A DNA stretch of 64,000 bases from an unidentified eubacterium SCB49 (lineage in GTDB: Bacteria > Bacteroidota > Bacteroidia > Flavobacteriales > Flavobacteriaceae), in contig ABCO01000005.1 in assembly GCA_000170815.1 (NCBI GenBank), forward strand, positions 124,001 through 188,000. The letters run 5' to 3'. A model generated the notes under the pieces. The model was not told where the DNA came from. It ran no database searches and saw only the letters and a list, made by a program, of their open reading frames with translations. Shown piece by piece: positions 25,666 to 33,825 of the stretch (position 1 is its first letter; every line of letters starts with the position of its first letter). The position numbers and the translations under genes were made by a program.

Positions 25666-25673
25666 TATTTTTG
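25666..25673 (+). promoter_or_regulatory. -7 box upstream of the menaquinone cluster
   Basis: TATTTTTG fits TAnnTTTG, 27 bp before the thioesterase ATG at 25701. Confidence 0.5.
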
Positions 25674-25700
25674 TAAAGGTATAAAATTGAAGTTTACAGC

Positions 25701-26123
25701 ATGGAAAAATCTAAAGAAGTACTATTAAAGGCGTGTAATGCTATGTGTAAAAACACATTGATGGAAACGTTAAATATTGAATTTATTGATATTACAGAGA
25801 ATACAGTTACAGCAAGAATGCCTGTTACTCCAAGAGTACATCAGCCAGACGGTGTATTACATGGGGGAGCTTCTGTAGCATTAGCAGAAAGCGTAGGTAG
25901 TGCCGCATCTGTATTATTTTTAAATGAAAAAGAGGTGCAGGTTAGAGGTATCGAAATTGCTGGAAATCATGTAAAAAGTATAAAAGAAGGGTTTGTTTAT
26001 GCTACAGCAACCATAATGCATAAAGGAAGAACCACACAGTTGTGGCATATTCCAGTTACAAATGAAGATAAAGAATTGATCTCTTTAGTAAAACTAACAA
26101 CGCTTTGTTTACGTAAGTCATAA
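25701..26123 (+). CDS. hotdog-fold acyl-CoA thioesterase (PaaI/MenI-like)
   Basis: 140 aa. The hotdog helix is 'PDGVLHGGASVALAESVGSA', with the catalytic Glu in the position used by PaaI/4-hydroxybenzoyl-CoA type enzymes. 'GIEIAGNHVKSIKEGFVYAT' is the usual second strand. It begins a tight cluster with isochorismate synthase (15 bp away) and MenD, so hydrolysis of 1,4-dihydroxy-2-naphthoyl-CoA (the MenI step of menaquinone synthesis) is the likely job. The family alone does not prove this substrate. Confidence 0.8.
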   Translation: MEKSKEVLLKACNAMCKNTLMETLNIEFIDITENTVTARMPVTPRVHQPDGVLHGGASVALAESVGSAASVLFLNEKEVQVRGIEIAGNHVKSIKEGFVYATATIMHKGRTTQLWHIPVTNEDKELISLVKLTTLCLRKS

Positions 26124-26138
26124 CAAACAATAGTATTT

Positions 26139-27209
26139 ATGACTTATCAAGAGCTTATAGAGCAAGCAGATTTATGGTTTAGTCAAGAAAAACCATTTGT
26201 GTTATTTTCTTATCCAGAAAGCACTCAGCTTTTTGCTTACTTTCAACATTCTTCAGAAAAATATACTACCGTTTCTTTTGATGAAAAAGGATTTGTGATG
26301 GCTCCTTTTGATTATAAAAAAACGGCTTTAATAATACCTGCGGCTCACTCATCTTGCGAGTGTGTTGCGCTTCCTGAAATAACAAATCATCTAAAAGAAG
26401 ATGTGAAATTTCCTGATGAGAGTAAAGGAGAAAAAAAACATGTTTCTATTGTTGAAAAGACGATTGATGAAATTAATTTAGGTGAAATTAAAAAAATTGT
26501 AATCTCTAGACAGAAAGATGTAACGCTTTCTAAGTTTAGTTTGAAGACACTGATTGACCAGGTCTTTACAAAGGATTATAATGGTTTAAAATATGTTTGG
26601 TTTCATCCAGAAACAGCTATATGGTGTGGTACAACTCCAGAAACGCTTTTAAAATTAAAAGGTGGTGACTTTTCTACAATTTCACTAGCAGGGACAAAAT
26701 TACCTCAAAAGGGTTTTAGAACCTTTTGGTCTGAAAAAGAGATAGAAGAACAAGAAATTGTAACTCATGCTATTTTTGATTCATTAAAAAATATTACTCC
26801 AGTACTTAAAATGTCTAAGCCCTATACCCATCAAGCTGGGAGTATAGTTCATTTAAGAACAGATGTAACTGGTATTGTTAAAAAAAATAAGGCTAAACTA
26901 GAAAAGTTCATTAACGCATTGCACCCTACACCTGCGGTTTGTGGTATGCCAATGGAAGCGTCTAAAAGTTTTATTTTGGAAAATGAACAGTATGACCGCC
27001 AATTTTACACTGGTTTTTTAGGAGACATTAATAATGAAACACGAGGGTCTCATTTATTTGTAAACCTTAGGTCTATGCAAATAAAAAATGATATTGCTTC
27101 ATTGTTTGTAGGGGGTGGGATTATTAAGCAATCTAACCCTCAAGAAGAATGGTTAGAAACTCAAAATAAATTACAAACAATGGGTAAGGTAGTTGCGCCT
27201 ATGCTTTAA
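26139..27209 (+). CDS. menF: isochorismate synthase
   Basis: 356 aa. Chorismate-binding enzyme; the C-terminal half has 'VWFHPETAIWCGTTPETLLK', 'FSTISLAGT', 'LHPTPAVCGMP' and 'YDRQFYTGFLGDI', with the acidic Mg2+ ligands of the family. It converts chorismate to isochorismate, the first step of menaquinone synthesis, and MenD follows. The N-terminal region is shorter than in E. coli MenF (431 aa). A salicylate or siderophore use (EntC) is unlikely beside menD. Confidence 0.9.
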   Translation: MTYQELIEQADLWFSQEKPFVLFSYPESTQLFAYFQHSSEKYTTVSFDEKGFVMAPFDYKKTALIIPAAHSSCECVALPEITNHLKEDVKFPDESKGEKKHVSIVEKTIDEINLGEIKKIVISRQKDVTLSKFSLKTLIDQVFTKDYNGLKYVWFHPETAIWCGTTPETLLKLKGGDFSTISLAGTKLPQKGFRTFWSEKEIEEQEIVTHAIFDSLKNITPVLKMSKPYTHQAGSIVHLRTDVTGIVKKNKAKLEKFINALHPTPAVCGMPMEASKSFILENEQYDRQFYTGFLGDINNETRGSHLFVNLRSMQIKNDIASLFVGGGIIKQSNPQEEWLETQNKLQTMGKVVAPML

Positions 27210-27227
27210 CATGTGACTGCTTAGCTG

Positions 27228-27235
27228 TATTTTTG
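27228..27235 (+). promoter_or_regulatory. -7 box directly before menD
   Basis: TATTTTTG ends five bases before the menD ATG at 27241. Transcription from it would start at or next to the start codon, giving a leaderless mRNA. Confidence 0.5.
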
Positions 27236-27240
27236 TATTC

Positions 27241-28920
27241 ATGAAATTTTCTTCAAAGACACTTTCTCAGACGATCACACAATTATCCCTTGCCAAAGAA
27301 ATTACAAACATTGTAATCTCACCAGGATCACGTAATGCACCTTTAACCATTGGTTTTACAGAAGATTCTCGGTTTAACAATTACAGTATTGTAGATGAAC
27401 GCTGTGCGGCTTTTTTTGCCTTGGGTATGGCACAACAAACAAAAAAACCTGTTGCGCTTGTATGCACCTCTGGCTCTGCTTTACTTAATTATTATCCTGC
27501 CATCGCAGAAGCGTTTTATAGTGATATTCCGCTCGTTGTTATTAGTGCAGATAGACCCGAAAAATTATTAGAAATAGGGGATGGTCAGACTATTAATCAA
27601 AAAAATGTTTACGAAAACCATATACTTTACAGCGCAAATTGTATAGAAGGGAAAACCCATCAACAACATAACGAGACGGTTATTAATATAGCGCTCAATA
27701 CAGCAATAGAGTTATCAGGTCCAGTACATATTAACCTTCCTTTTTCTGAACCTTTATATGATCTTGTAGATGATTTACAGGTGAGGCCTCAACATGTTCC
27801 AGCCAGAAAAGTAACAACAATCAATGAAAGTGTTACTGCTGAAATTTTAAAACTTAAAACACTTTGGGATACTTCAGAAAAAATATTAATTCTTATGGGT
27901 GTTCAAAGCCCAGATGTGATTTCTGAAACGATGTTACAAAAAATCACAGCAGACAAGAGTGTGGTTATTATGACCGAAACTACATCAAACTTGCATAGTG
28001 ATGATACGATAAGTGCTATAGATCAATTAATAGCGCCTTTTTCTGAAACCGATTTTAAAGCCTTACAGCCTGATCTATTAATTACGCTAGGGGGAATGAT
28101 CGTGAGTAAAAAAGTAAAAGCTTTTTTACGTAATTACTCGCCTAAAAATCATTTTCATATAGATTCAAAAAAGGCATATGATTCTTATTTTTCTTTAACA
28201 GGTCACATTAAGACCACACCAAAATATGTGTTTGAACAATTACTCGCTCAACCTTTAAATAAAGTTAGTAATTATAGAAAAACAATTTTTGAAATAAAAG
28301 AAAGAAGGGTTTTAAAGCATAATGAATACAAAACAAAAACTCCTTATTCAGATTTTAAGGTATATCAAAGTATTTTTGATGTTTTACCTAACGATTATCA
28401 ATTACAGTTAAGTAATAGTACTGCGATACGTTACGCACAGTTTTTTAAACTAGATAAAAGTATAGCTGTATTTTGTAATAGAGGTACTAGCGGAATTGAT
28501 GGCAGTATGAGTACCGCAATAGGAGCTGCCAATCAAGCAGACAGGCCTGTTTTGTTTATTACAGGAGATCTCAGTTTTTTTTATGATAGCAATGCTTTAT
28601 GGAATAATTATATTCCTGAAAATTTTAAAATTATTGTGGTAAATAATAGTGGTGGTGGTATTTTTAGGGTTTTACCAAAAGCAAAAACCATGACTCATTT
28701 TGAGACTTTTTTTGAAACACGTCATCACCTAACTGCAGCACATGTGGCTAGTCAATATGGTTGTCACTACGCAAAGGCAACAGACCTTGATAGTTTACAA
28801 CTAGAGCTGGATAAATTATTTACAATTTCAGAAGAAAGTGGACCGAGAATACTTGAGATTTTTACTCCACCAGAATTGAATGATCAAGTACTATCTGATT
28901 ATTTTAAATACCTGCAATAG
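27241..28920 (+). CDS. menD: 2-succinyl-5-enolpyruvyl-6-hydroxy-3-cyclohexene-1-carboxylate synthase
   Basis: 559 aa, full length. ThDP enzyme adding succinic semialdehyde (from 2-oxoglutarate) to isochorismate. The N-terminal Pyr domain has 'NIVISPGSRNAPLTIGF' and 'VALVCTSGSALLNYYPAIAE', with the catalytic Glu in 'YSIVDERCAAFFALG'. The C-terminal PP domain has 'NRGTSGIDGSMSTAIGAA' and the ThDP motif starting 'GDLSFFYDSNALWNN' and ending 'VVNNSGGGIF'. It is third in the menaquinone cluster and may also have its own promoter at 27228-27235. Confidence 0.97.
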   Translation: MKFSSKTLSQTITQLSLAKEITNIVISPGSRNAPLTIGFTEDSRFNNYSIVDERCAAFFALGMAQQTKKPVALVCTSGSALLNYYPAIAEAFYSDIPLVVISADRPEKLLEIGDGQTINQKNVYENHILYSANCIEGKTHQQHNETVINIALNTAIELSGPVHINLPFSEPLYDLVDDLQVRPQHVPARKVTTINESVTAEILKLKTLWDTSEKILILMGVQSPDVISETMLQKITADKSVVIMTETTSNLHSDDTISAIDQLIAPFSETDFKALQPDLLITLGGMIVSKKVKAFLRNYSPKNHFHIDSKKAYDSYFSLTGHIKTTPKYVFEQLLAQPLNKVSNYRKTIFEIKERRVLKHNEYKTKTPYSDFKVYQSIFDVLPNDYQLQLSNSTAIRYAQFFKLDKSIAVFCNRGTSGIDGSMSTAIGAANQADRPVLFITGDLSFFYDSNALWNNYIPENFKIIVVNNSGGGIFRVLPKAKTMTHFETFFETRHHLTAAHVASQYGCHYAKATDLDSLQLELDKLFTISEESGPRILEIFTPPELNDQVLSDYFKYLQ

Positions 28921-28935
28921 ACGCGGTTTAAATTG

Positions 28936-28943
28936 TACCTTTG
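28936..28943 (+). promoter_or_regulatory. -7 box upstream of the CvfB-like gene
   Basis: TACCTTTG fits TAnnTTTG, 18 bp before the ATG at 28962. Confidence 0.5.
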
Positions 28944-28961
28944 CGACACATTATTTAAGTT

Positions 28962-29801
28962 ATGATTAAAATAGGAGAATACAATACCCTAACCATTTTA
29001 CGAGAGACAGAACCAGGTTTATATTTAGGGGACGAAGAAGAAAATGTAGTGCTTTTACCACATAGGTATAAGCCAGAAAGTTTTGAAATAGGCGATGAAA
29101 TTGAGGTGTTTGTTTACCTGGATTATGAAGAACGTCCTGTAGCGACAAATTTAACCCCTTATGTACATTTAAATGATTTTGGCTATTTGCATTGTAGTGA
29201 TGTAAATCAGTATGGAGCATTTATGGATTGGGGATTACAAAAACAGTTGTTTGTACCTTTTAAAGAACAAGCACGACCTATGAAAGTAGGGAATTGGTAT
29301 ATTGTATATCTATATCTAGATGAGCAAACGGAGCGTTTAGTAGGGTCTAGTAAAACAAATAAATACCTAAGCAATGATGCTGTGGTATTAGAAAAATTTC
29401 AAGAAGTTAATTTGCTTGTCACTCACATTACAGAGCTTGGAGCAAATGTTATTATTGAAGGAAAACACGCTGGGTTAATTCATAATGATGATATTTTTGA
29501 AGACATCAGAACTGGAGACCGTATTAAAGGATACGTAAAAAAAGTTCGTGAAGATAAAAAGGTAGATGTGGTGTTACAAGCCCCTGGCTATAGAAGTATA
29601 GAACCAAATGCTAACTTTATTTTAGATGAACTTAAAGCTGCCGGTGGTTTTTTACCACTACACGATAAAAGTGACCCAATCACAATTAAAAATGAGATGG
29701 GGATGAGTAAAAAAAGCTTTAAAAAAGCTATTGGAACTTTATATCGTGAAAAACAAATAGTTATTAAGCCAGATGGTATTGCTATTGTTGGTGATGAATA
29801 G
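28962..29801 (+). CDS. S1-domain RNA-binding protein, CvfB-like
   Basis: 279 aa. The layout is that of CvfB/YitL: two or three S1-type OB domains ('NQYGAFMDWGLQKQLFVPFK', 'ELGANVIIEGKHAGLIHNDD', 'RIKGYVKKVREDKKVDV') and a C-terminal winged helix ('NEMGMSKKSFKKAIGTLYRE', 'IVIKPDGIAIV'). Staphylococcal CvfB affects virulence gene expression and binds RNA. In Bacteroidota this gene often stands near the menaquinone genes. Role here unknown. It is followed by a strong terminator. Confidence 0.85.
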   Translation: MIKIGEYNTLTILRETEPGLYLGDEEENVVLLPHRYKPESFEIGDEIEVFVYLDYEERPVATNLTPYVHLNDFGYLHCSDVNQYGAFMDWGLQKQLFVPFKEQARPMKVGNWYIVYLYLDEQTERLVGSSKTNKYLSNDAVVLEKFQEVNLLVTHITELGANVIIEGKHAGLIHNDDIFEDIRTGDRIKGYVKKVREDKKVDVVLQAPGYRSIEPNANFILDELKAAGGFLPLHDKSDPITIKNEMGMSKKSFKKAIGTLYREKQIVIKPDGIAIVGDE

Positions 29802-29831
29802 TTTATTCAGTTTTTAAAGTATAATTTTTAC

Positions 29832-29873
29832 ATAAAATAAAACCCCAACCAAAAGGTTAGGGTTTTATTTTAT
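29832..29873. terminator. bidirectional intrinsic terminator
   Basis: ATAAAATAAAACCCCAACC at 29832-29850, loop AAAA, and GGTTAGGGTTTTATTTTAT at 29855-29873 form a 19-bp stem with one mismatch. It ends the CvfB-like gene and the convergent gene ending at 29897. Confidence 0.95.
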
Positions 29874-29896
29874 ATTATTTTGAGAATAGGTTTACG

Positions 29897-31336
29897 TTAA
29901 GCCTTGTCTTTATAGCTGAAAAGATGTTTTTCTTTGATAATCTCAGAAACTCCTTTTGGAAGCATCTCTTCCCAACCTTCTGAACCTTTCTCTATTTTTT
30001 GAAGTACTTCTCTAGAGAAAATATCCATAATATCTGGTTTGAAATTTTCTATATCTAGCACCTTTCCGTTGTATTTAAAAAACTTATAAAGTTCTTTCAT
30101 ACGTGGGTGTACTTTAAGATTTTCACTTGTAGTATACTCATCTGTTTCTGTGTCATGCATAGGGTACAGATATACTTTTAGGTCTTTATAAAATAATTTT
30201 CCAAAAGCTTCAAGTATGCCACCACTTAAATGACGATAATATTTTTCATCAAAAATATCTACTAGATTATTAACTCCCATGGCTAAGCCAAGGCGCATTT
30301 TTGTATAGCGAGAAAAATATTCAACAAGCTTATAGTATTCCTGAAAGTTAGAGATCATTACTGTATGACCAAGCGAGCATAACAGTTTTGCTCTGTCCAT
30401 AAAGTCTTTTTCGTCAATTTCTCCTTCTGCTCTAAGGTTAGAGAGCGTAATTTCAAAAATAGTCTCAGTGCGCTCTTCTTCTACTTTATTCTGTTTGAGA
30501 AACATTTCAAGAGATTTCTCATACATGTCAATGTTTACCTTTGTTACAGGTCTAAAACTACCGCGTAATGCTAGAATGTTTTTCTTGTAAAGAATTCGAG
30601 CCGGTAAAATGTTATTACCGTCTGGTCCAAACATTACAGCATCTGTCATTCCGTTTTTAATAAGTTGTAAACTCATTAAGCGGTTATCAACATCTTTAAA
30701 TTTAGGACCAGAAAAGTTAATGGTATCTATTTCAATTTTATCCTTATCTATATGGTCGTATAAATAACGAAGTAGTTTTTTAGGGGTATCATATTTGTAA
30801 TAGGCACCATAAATTAGGTTTACACCTAGAATCCCTAATGTATGTTGTTGTAATAAGGCTTCTGTCTCGTGAAAGCGTAGGTGTAAAATAATTTCGCTAT
30901 ATGCTTCGTCTGCATCTGTTTGATAGCGGATTCCTACCCATCCGTGACCTTTATATTTTTTAGCAAAATCGATAGTAGCCACGGTATTTGCAAAAGCAAA
31001 ATACATTTTGTTTGGGTGTCTCTCTCTTAAGATACGCTCTTCCAAAAGCTCCATCTCGTGATTAAGCATCTTTGTTAATCGGGCTTCTGTTACATAACGT
31101 CCATCTTCTTCAACACCATATATGGCATCACTAAAATCCTTGTCGTAAGCAGAAATTGTTTTTGCAATTGTTCCAGAAGCACCACCGGCTCTAAAAAAAT
31201 TACGTACGGTTTCTTGTCCCGCGCCAATTTCAGCAAAAGTTCCGTAAATGTTTTCGTTTAAATTGATTCTAAGGGCTTTATCCTTAGTTGTTGGAATGCT
31301 CTCAAAATCTTTGTCTCCTTTAATAAAATCTGGCAT
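29897..31336 (-). CDS. conserved protein of about 480 aa, function not recognised
   Basis: 479 aa, start ATG at 31336. It begins MPDFIKGDKDFESI, then 'IYGTFAEIGAGQETVRNFFR' and 'GASGTIAKTISAYDKDFSDAI'. Other conserved-looking parts are 'IETFFAFANTVATIDF'-like 'MYFAFANTVATIDFAKK', 'GVNLIYGAY', 'DGNNILPARILYKKNIL' and 'YLYPMHDTETDEYTTSE'. No signal peptide or membrane helix. I recall near-identical openings in other Bacteroidota, sometimes labelled nicotinate-nucleotide adenylyltransferase, but there is no nucleotidyltransferase motif I can see, so I do not adopt that name. Its own promoter with a matched -33 lies upstream. Confidence 0.7.
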   Translation of the reverse strand: MPDFIKGDKDFESIPTTKDKALRINLNENIYGTFAEIGAGQETVRNFFRAGGASGTIAKTISAYDKDFSDAIYGVEEDGRYVTEARLTKMLNHEMELLEERILRERHPNKMYFAFANTVATIDFAKKYKGHGWVGIRYQTDADEAYSEIILHLRFHETEALLQQHTLGILGVNLIYGAYYKYDTPKKLLRYLYDHIDKDKIEIDTINFSGPKFKDVDNRLMSLQLIKNGMTDAVMFGPDGNNILPARILYKKNILALRGSFRPVTKVNIDMYEKSLEMFLKQNKVEEERTETIFEITLSNLRAEGEIDEKDFMDRAKLLCSLGHTVMISNFQEYYKLVEYFSRYTKMRLGLAMGVNNLVDIFDEKYYRHLSGGILEAFGKLFYKDLKVYLYPMHDTETDEYTTSENLKVHPRMKELYKFFKYNGKVLDIENFKPDIMDIFSREVLQKIEKGSEGWEEMLPKGVSEIIKEKHLFSYKDKA

Positions 31337-31364
31337 AGCAGTTTTTTAGGGGTTTAGTGTCTAA

Positions 31365-31394
31365 CAAAGGTACTAAATACCATACCTAATCAAA
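31365..31394 (-). promoter_or_regulatory. promoter of the 479-aa gene
   Basis: On the minus strand, TTTG (31394-31391), an 18-nt spacer, and TACCTTTG (31372-31365). The leader to the ATG at 31336 is about 25 nt. Confidence 0.6.
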
Positions 31395-31405
31395 AAAAAT
31401 ACTGT

Positions 31406-31413
31406 TATTTTTG
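31406..31413 (+). promoter_or_regulatory. -7 box directly before the MBL hydrolase gene
   Basis: TATTTTTG ends five bases before the ATG at 31419, the same spacing as at menD, and again suggests a leaderless mRNA. Confidence 0.5.
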
Positions 31414-31418
31414 TAAGA

Positions 31419-32198
31419 ATGAAATCACCTATTTTTATCACATTTTTAGGTACAGGAACTTCACAGGGTATTCCTGTAATAGGGAGTGACCATCCTGTGT
31501 GTTTAAGTAAGAACCCAAAAGATAAACGCTTGCGTGTTTCTGTATTACTACAATGGGATGATTTTAATTATGTTATAGATTGTGGGCCAGATTTTAGAAC
31601 ACAAATGCTTTTAAATAACATAAAGCATCTCGATGCGGTTTTACTCACTCACGATCATAGTGATCACACGGCAGGTATAGATGATATTCGTCCTTTTTGT
31701 TTTAGACAAGGGGGTGACGTCACCTTTTATGCAGAACAAAATGTGTATAACGCACTTTATAAGCGATTTGAATATATTTTTGTTACCGAAAATAAATATC
31801 CAGGTGCCCCTACCATTAAAGAAGAATTAATAGAGAACCTTACACCTTTTAATATAGGAGGAAAAAAAGTGACTCCCATAAGGGCTATGCATAATGTATT
31901 GCCTGTGCTAGGGTATAGAGTAGGGGGATTTACCTATTTGACAGATGTAAAAACAATTAGTGATTCAGAAATTGAAAAAATTAAAGGAACTAAAGTTCTT
32001 GTGGTAAATGCATTGCGTGAAGAACCTCACGTTTCGCATCTAACACTGTCTGAGGCATTAGAATTAATTGAAATTGTTAAACCCGAGAAGGCTTATTTAA
32101 CACATATAAGTCATTGGTTAGGTTTTCACGATGAGGTTGAAGCTAGATTGCCAGAAAACGTGCATTTGGCTTACGATGGTTTAAAAATTGAAGTATAA
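31419..32198 (+). CDS. metallo-beta-lactamase fold hydrolase, PhnP-like
   Basis: 259 aa. The N-terminus 'FLGTGTSQGIPVIGSDHPVC' and the motif 'VLLTHDHSDHTAGIDDIRPF' (HxHxDH) mark the PhnP branch of MBL proteins, which hydrolyse cyclic phosphodiesters. 'THISHWLGFH' has the C-terminal metal His. The Cys-rich zinc patch of E. coli PhnP (C-x-C) is reduced to one Cys here. There is no phosphonate operon nearby, so the substrate is open. The -7 box lies five bases before the start codon. Confidence 0.85.
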   Translation: MKSPIFITFLGTGTSQGIPVIGSDHPVCLSKNPKDKRLRVSVLLQWDDFNYVIDCGPDFRTQMLLNNIKHLDAVLLTHDHSDHTAGIDDIRPFCFRQGGDVTFYAEQNVYNALYKRFEYIFVTENKYPGAPTIKEELIENLTPFNIGGKKVTPIRAMHNVLPVLGYRVGGFTYLTDVKTISDSEIEKIKGTKVLVVNALREEPHVSHLTLSEALELIEIVKPEKAYLTHISHWLGFHDEVEARLPENVHLAYDGLKIEV

Positions 32199-32235
32199 AT
32201 TATTAAAATTATTTTCTTCGGAAATATTAAGAATT

Positions 32236-32730
32236 ATGAGAAAGAGCTTATTTATGTACCTGTTTTTCTTTGCTGCACTATTTATTGTGTTTCAGTATAT
32301 GAATGAAAAAACCATATTTGAATCGCAAGAGAAGTCTATCAACAACTTGACAGAAAAATTACACAAAGCAAAAGATTCTATAGAGGTTCTCAATGCAAGC
32401 GTATCAGAAAGTAATTATTTTTCATTGCTTAATAATGATAATGCAATGACATATTTAGAGAAATATGAGCTAAATCCTGAGGAGGTAAAGAAACAAATTA
32501 CGGATAAAATTTATGACCAAAACGGACTTGAAGGTGGTAACCCACTGATAGAGTTTAAAGGAGATCGTGGACCTATGCGTATCAATAAAATTAAGTTTTT
32601 AAACCACAGATGGATTCAAGCAGATTTTTCTGACGGCCAACGTTGGGGCGAAGTTATCATCGAGTACTTTTTTGATGAGAATAATAAGCTTGATATTTAT
32701 CCCGTAAAGACGGTTTTATATCCGTTGTAG
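32236..32730 (+). CDS. single-pass membrane protein with coiled coil
   Basis: 164 aa from the ATG at 32236 (MRKSLFMYLFFFAALFIVFQ). The frame extends to 32188, overlapping the upstream gene, but the membrane helix that follows MRKS favours this start. After one N-terminal helix comes a charged, coiled-coil-like stretch ('SQEKSINNLTEKLHKAKDSI'), then a globular part ('FKGDRGPMRINKIKFLNHRW', 'DFSDGQRWGEVIIEYFFDE'). Family not recognised; a hydrolase-like or structural envelope role cannot be told. It is 37 bp after the MBL gene, probably in its operon. Confidence 0.65.
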   Translation: MRKSLFMYLFFFAALFIVFQYMNEKTIFESQEKSINNLTEKLHKAKDSIEVLNASVSESNYFSLLNNDNAMTYLEKYELNPEEVKKQITDKIYDQNGLEGGNPLIEFKGDRGPMRINKIKFLNHRWIQADFSDGQRWGEVIIEYFFDENNKLDIYPVKTVLYPL

Positions 32731-32738
32731 ACTATTTA

Positions 32739-32821
32739 TTAGTAGTGAGTATTGAGTATTGAGTTTTTAGTATTGAGTAGCTCTATTTTCTCACTACTAA
32801 AAACTCACTACTCACTACTAA
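32739..32821. repeat. inverted repeat with an extra 7-bp unit, between convergent genes
   Basis: The left arm (32739-32777) and right arm (32790-32821) are reverse complements, except that the left arm has one extra TTGAGTA unit and T in place of some G (G-U pairs). It ends five bases before the convergent stop at 32826 and can form a long hairpin, so it may act as a bidirectional terminator. The unit TAGTGAGTAGTGAGT is a low-complexity type often seen between flavobacterial genes. Confidence 0.7.
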
Positions 32822-32825
32822 TTAA

Positions 32826-33479
32826 TTACTTATCAAGTAGCCACTCTTTCATTTCATAAAAGTTTTGTGGGGCAACTCCATGGCCTACAGGAAATTCAGA
32901 ATAAGCACAATCAATACCTAGTTTTGCTAAAAAAGGTTTCGTTTTACGTGCCCAATCTACAGGTAATACTTGATCTACGCTTCCGTGAGATGAGTAGATG
33001 TTTAAGTTGCTAAAATCGTTATTCTCATAGCCTTCTTTTAGTAGTTCTGTGTTGATGTAACCGCTAAGGCCTACTATATTTTTTACTTTTTCTGGATAAG
33101 ATAACCCAACAGAAAAACTTAAAATTGTTCCTTGGCTAAAACCTATTAAAGTAATTTTACTAGCATCTGCTTTATATTTTTCAACGACTTCATCAATACT
33201 TTTTGCAATTAAATCTCTAGCAGTAAGTGCTTGTGGGATGTCGCTCATTTTTCCATCTGTATTGTCCCAATAAATGTTATACCAAGCATTACCGGAAGGT
33301 TGCATTGGGATAGGGGCTTTTAATGAGATAATATGATAATGGTCTGGTAACTCTGGTGCAAAAGAAAAAAGATCATCTTCATTACTACCATAGCCATGAA
33401 TCAATATAATAGCAGGATTACACCCCACGTCTTGAGCGGGTGCTTTATAATTGTGTTCTAGTGAAAGTTGCTGTTTCAT
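32826..33479 (-). CDS. alpha/beta hydrolase (carboxylesterase/phospholipase family)
   Basis: 217 aa. Motifs of PF02230: 'AIILIHGYGSNEDDLFSFA', nucleophile 'ITLIGFSQGTILSFSVGL', acid in 'SSHGSVDQVLPVDWARKT' and His in 'FPVGHGVAPQN'. It resembles esterases such as YpfH. Cytosolic. It is the last gene of a leftward run with the membrane protein (21 bp away), the dihydroorotase-like gene and the BatA gene. Substrate unknown. Confidence 0.85.
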   Translation of the reverse strand: MKQQLSLEHNYKAPAQDVGCNPAIILIHGYGSNEDDLFSFAPELPDHYHIISLKAPIPMQPSGNAWYNIYWDNTDGKMSDIPQALTARDLIAKSIDEVVEKYKADASKITLIGFSQGTILSFSVGLSYPEKVKNIVGLSGYINTELLKEGYENNDFSNLNIYSSHGSVDQVLPVDWARKTKPFLAKLGIDCAYSEFPVGHGVAPQNFYEMKEWLLDK

Positions 33480-33500
33480 TGGTGTTGTAAGTATTGGGTT

Positions 33501-33824
33501 TTAGTCTAAAAAGGTAAACCATTCATCAAACTTTTCTGAAAGGAAAGGTATGTTTGGCTTTTTGTCTTGTATGGCTCTCACGAGTGAATAAACAAGTAGC
33601 ACAACTGCTGTCCAAAACAAGAATTCACCTAGTATTAAGTTGATGTATGCAACAAATACTTTAGCACTTATCCATAAAAGAGTAATCCCAAACATATTTT
33701 TAATATGTATCGTCGCAAAAGGGTGTTTCTCATTACTATTCATAGACATCGCGATAAGCAACCCTACAAATGTTATGTAGCAAATAACCGCTTTTTGTTT
33801 TCCAGGAGGAGCTTCTTTTGACAT
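33501..33824 (-). CDS. small membrane protein, DUF4870-like
   Basis: 107 aa with three hydrophobic segments (about 14-31, 44-62 and 66-86) and a soluble end, 'QDKKPNIPFLSEKFDEWFTF'. The pattern resembles the DUF4870/TIC20-like small membrane proteins, though the match is weak. It begins one base after the dihydroorotase-like stop and lies 21 bp before the esterase, so it sits within one operon. Confidence 0.65.
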   Translation of the reverse strand: MSKEAPPGKQKAVICYITFVGLLIAMSMNSNEKHPFATIHIKNMFGITLLWISAKVFVAYINLILGEFLFWTAVVLLVYSLVRAIQDKKPNIPFLSEKFDEWFTFLD

Positions 33825-33825
33825 A

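Noticed and set aside
32741..32820. Possible CRISPR-like or tandem repeat array
   Set aside because: Units are 7-14 bp, without spacers of equal length, and the arrangement is an inverted repeat. No cas gene is present.
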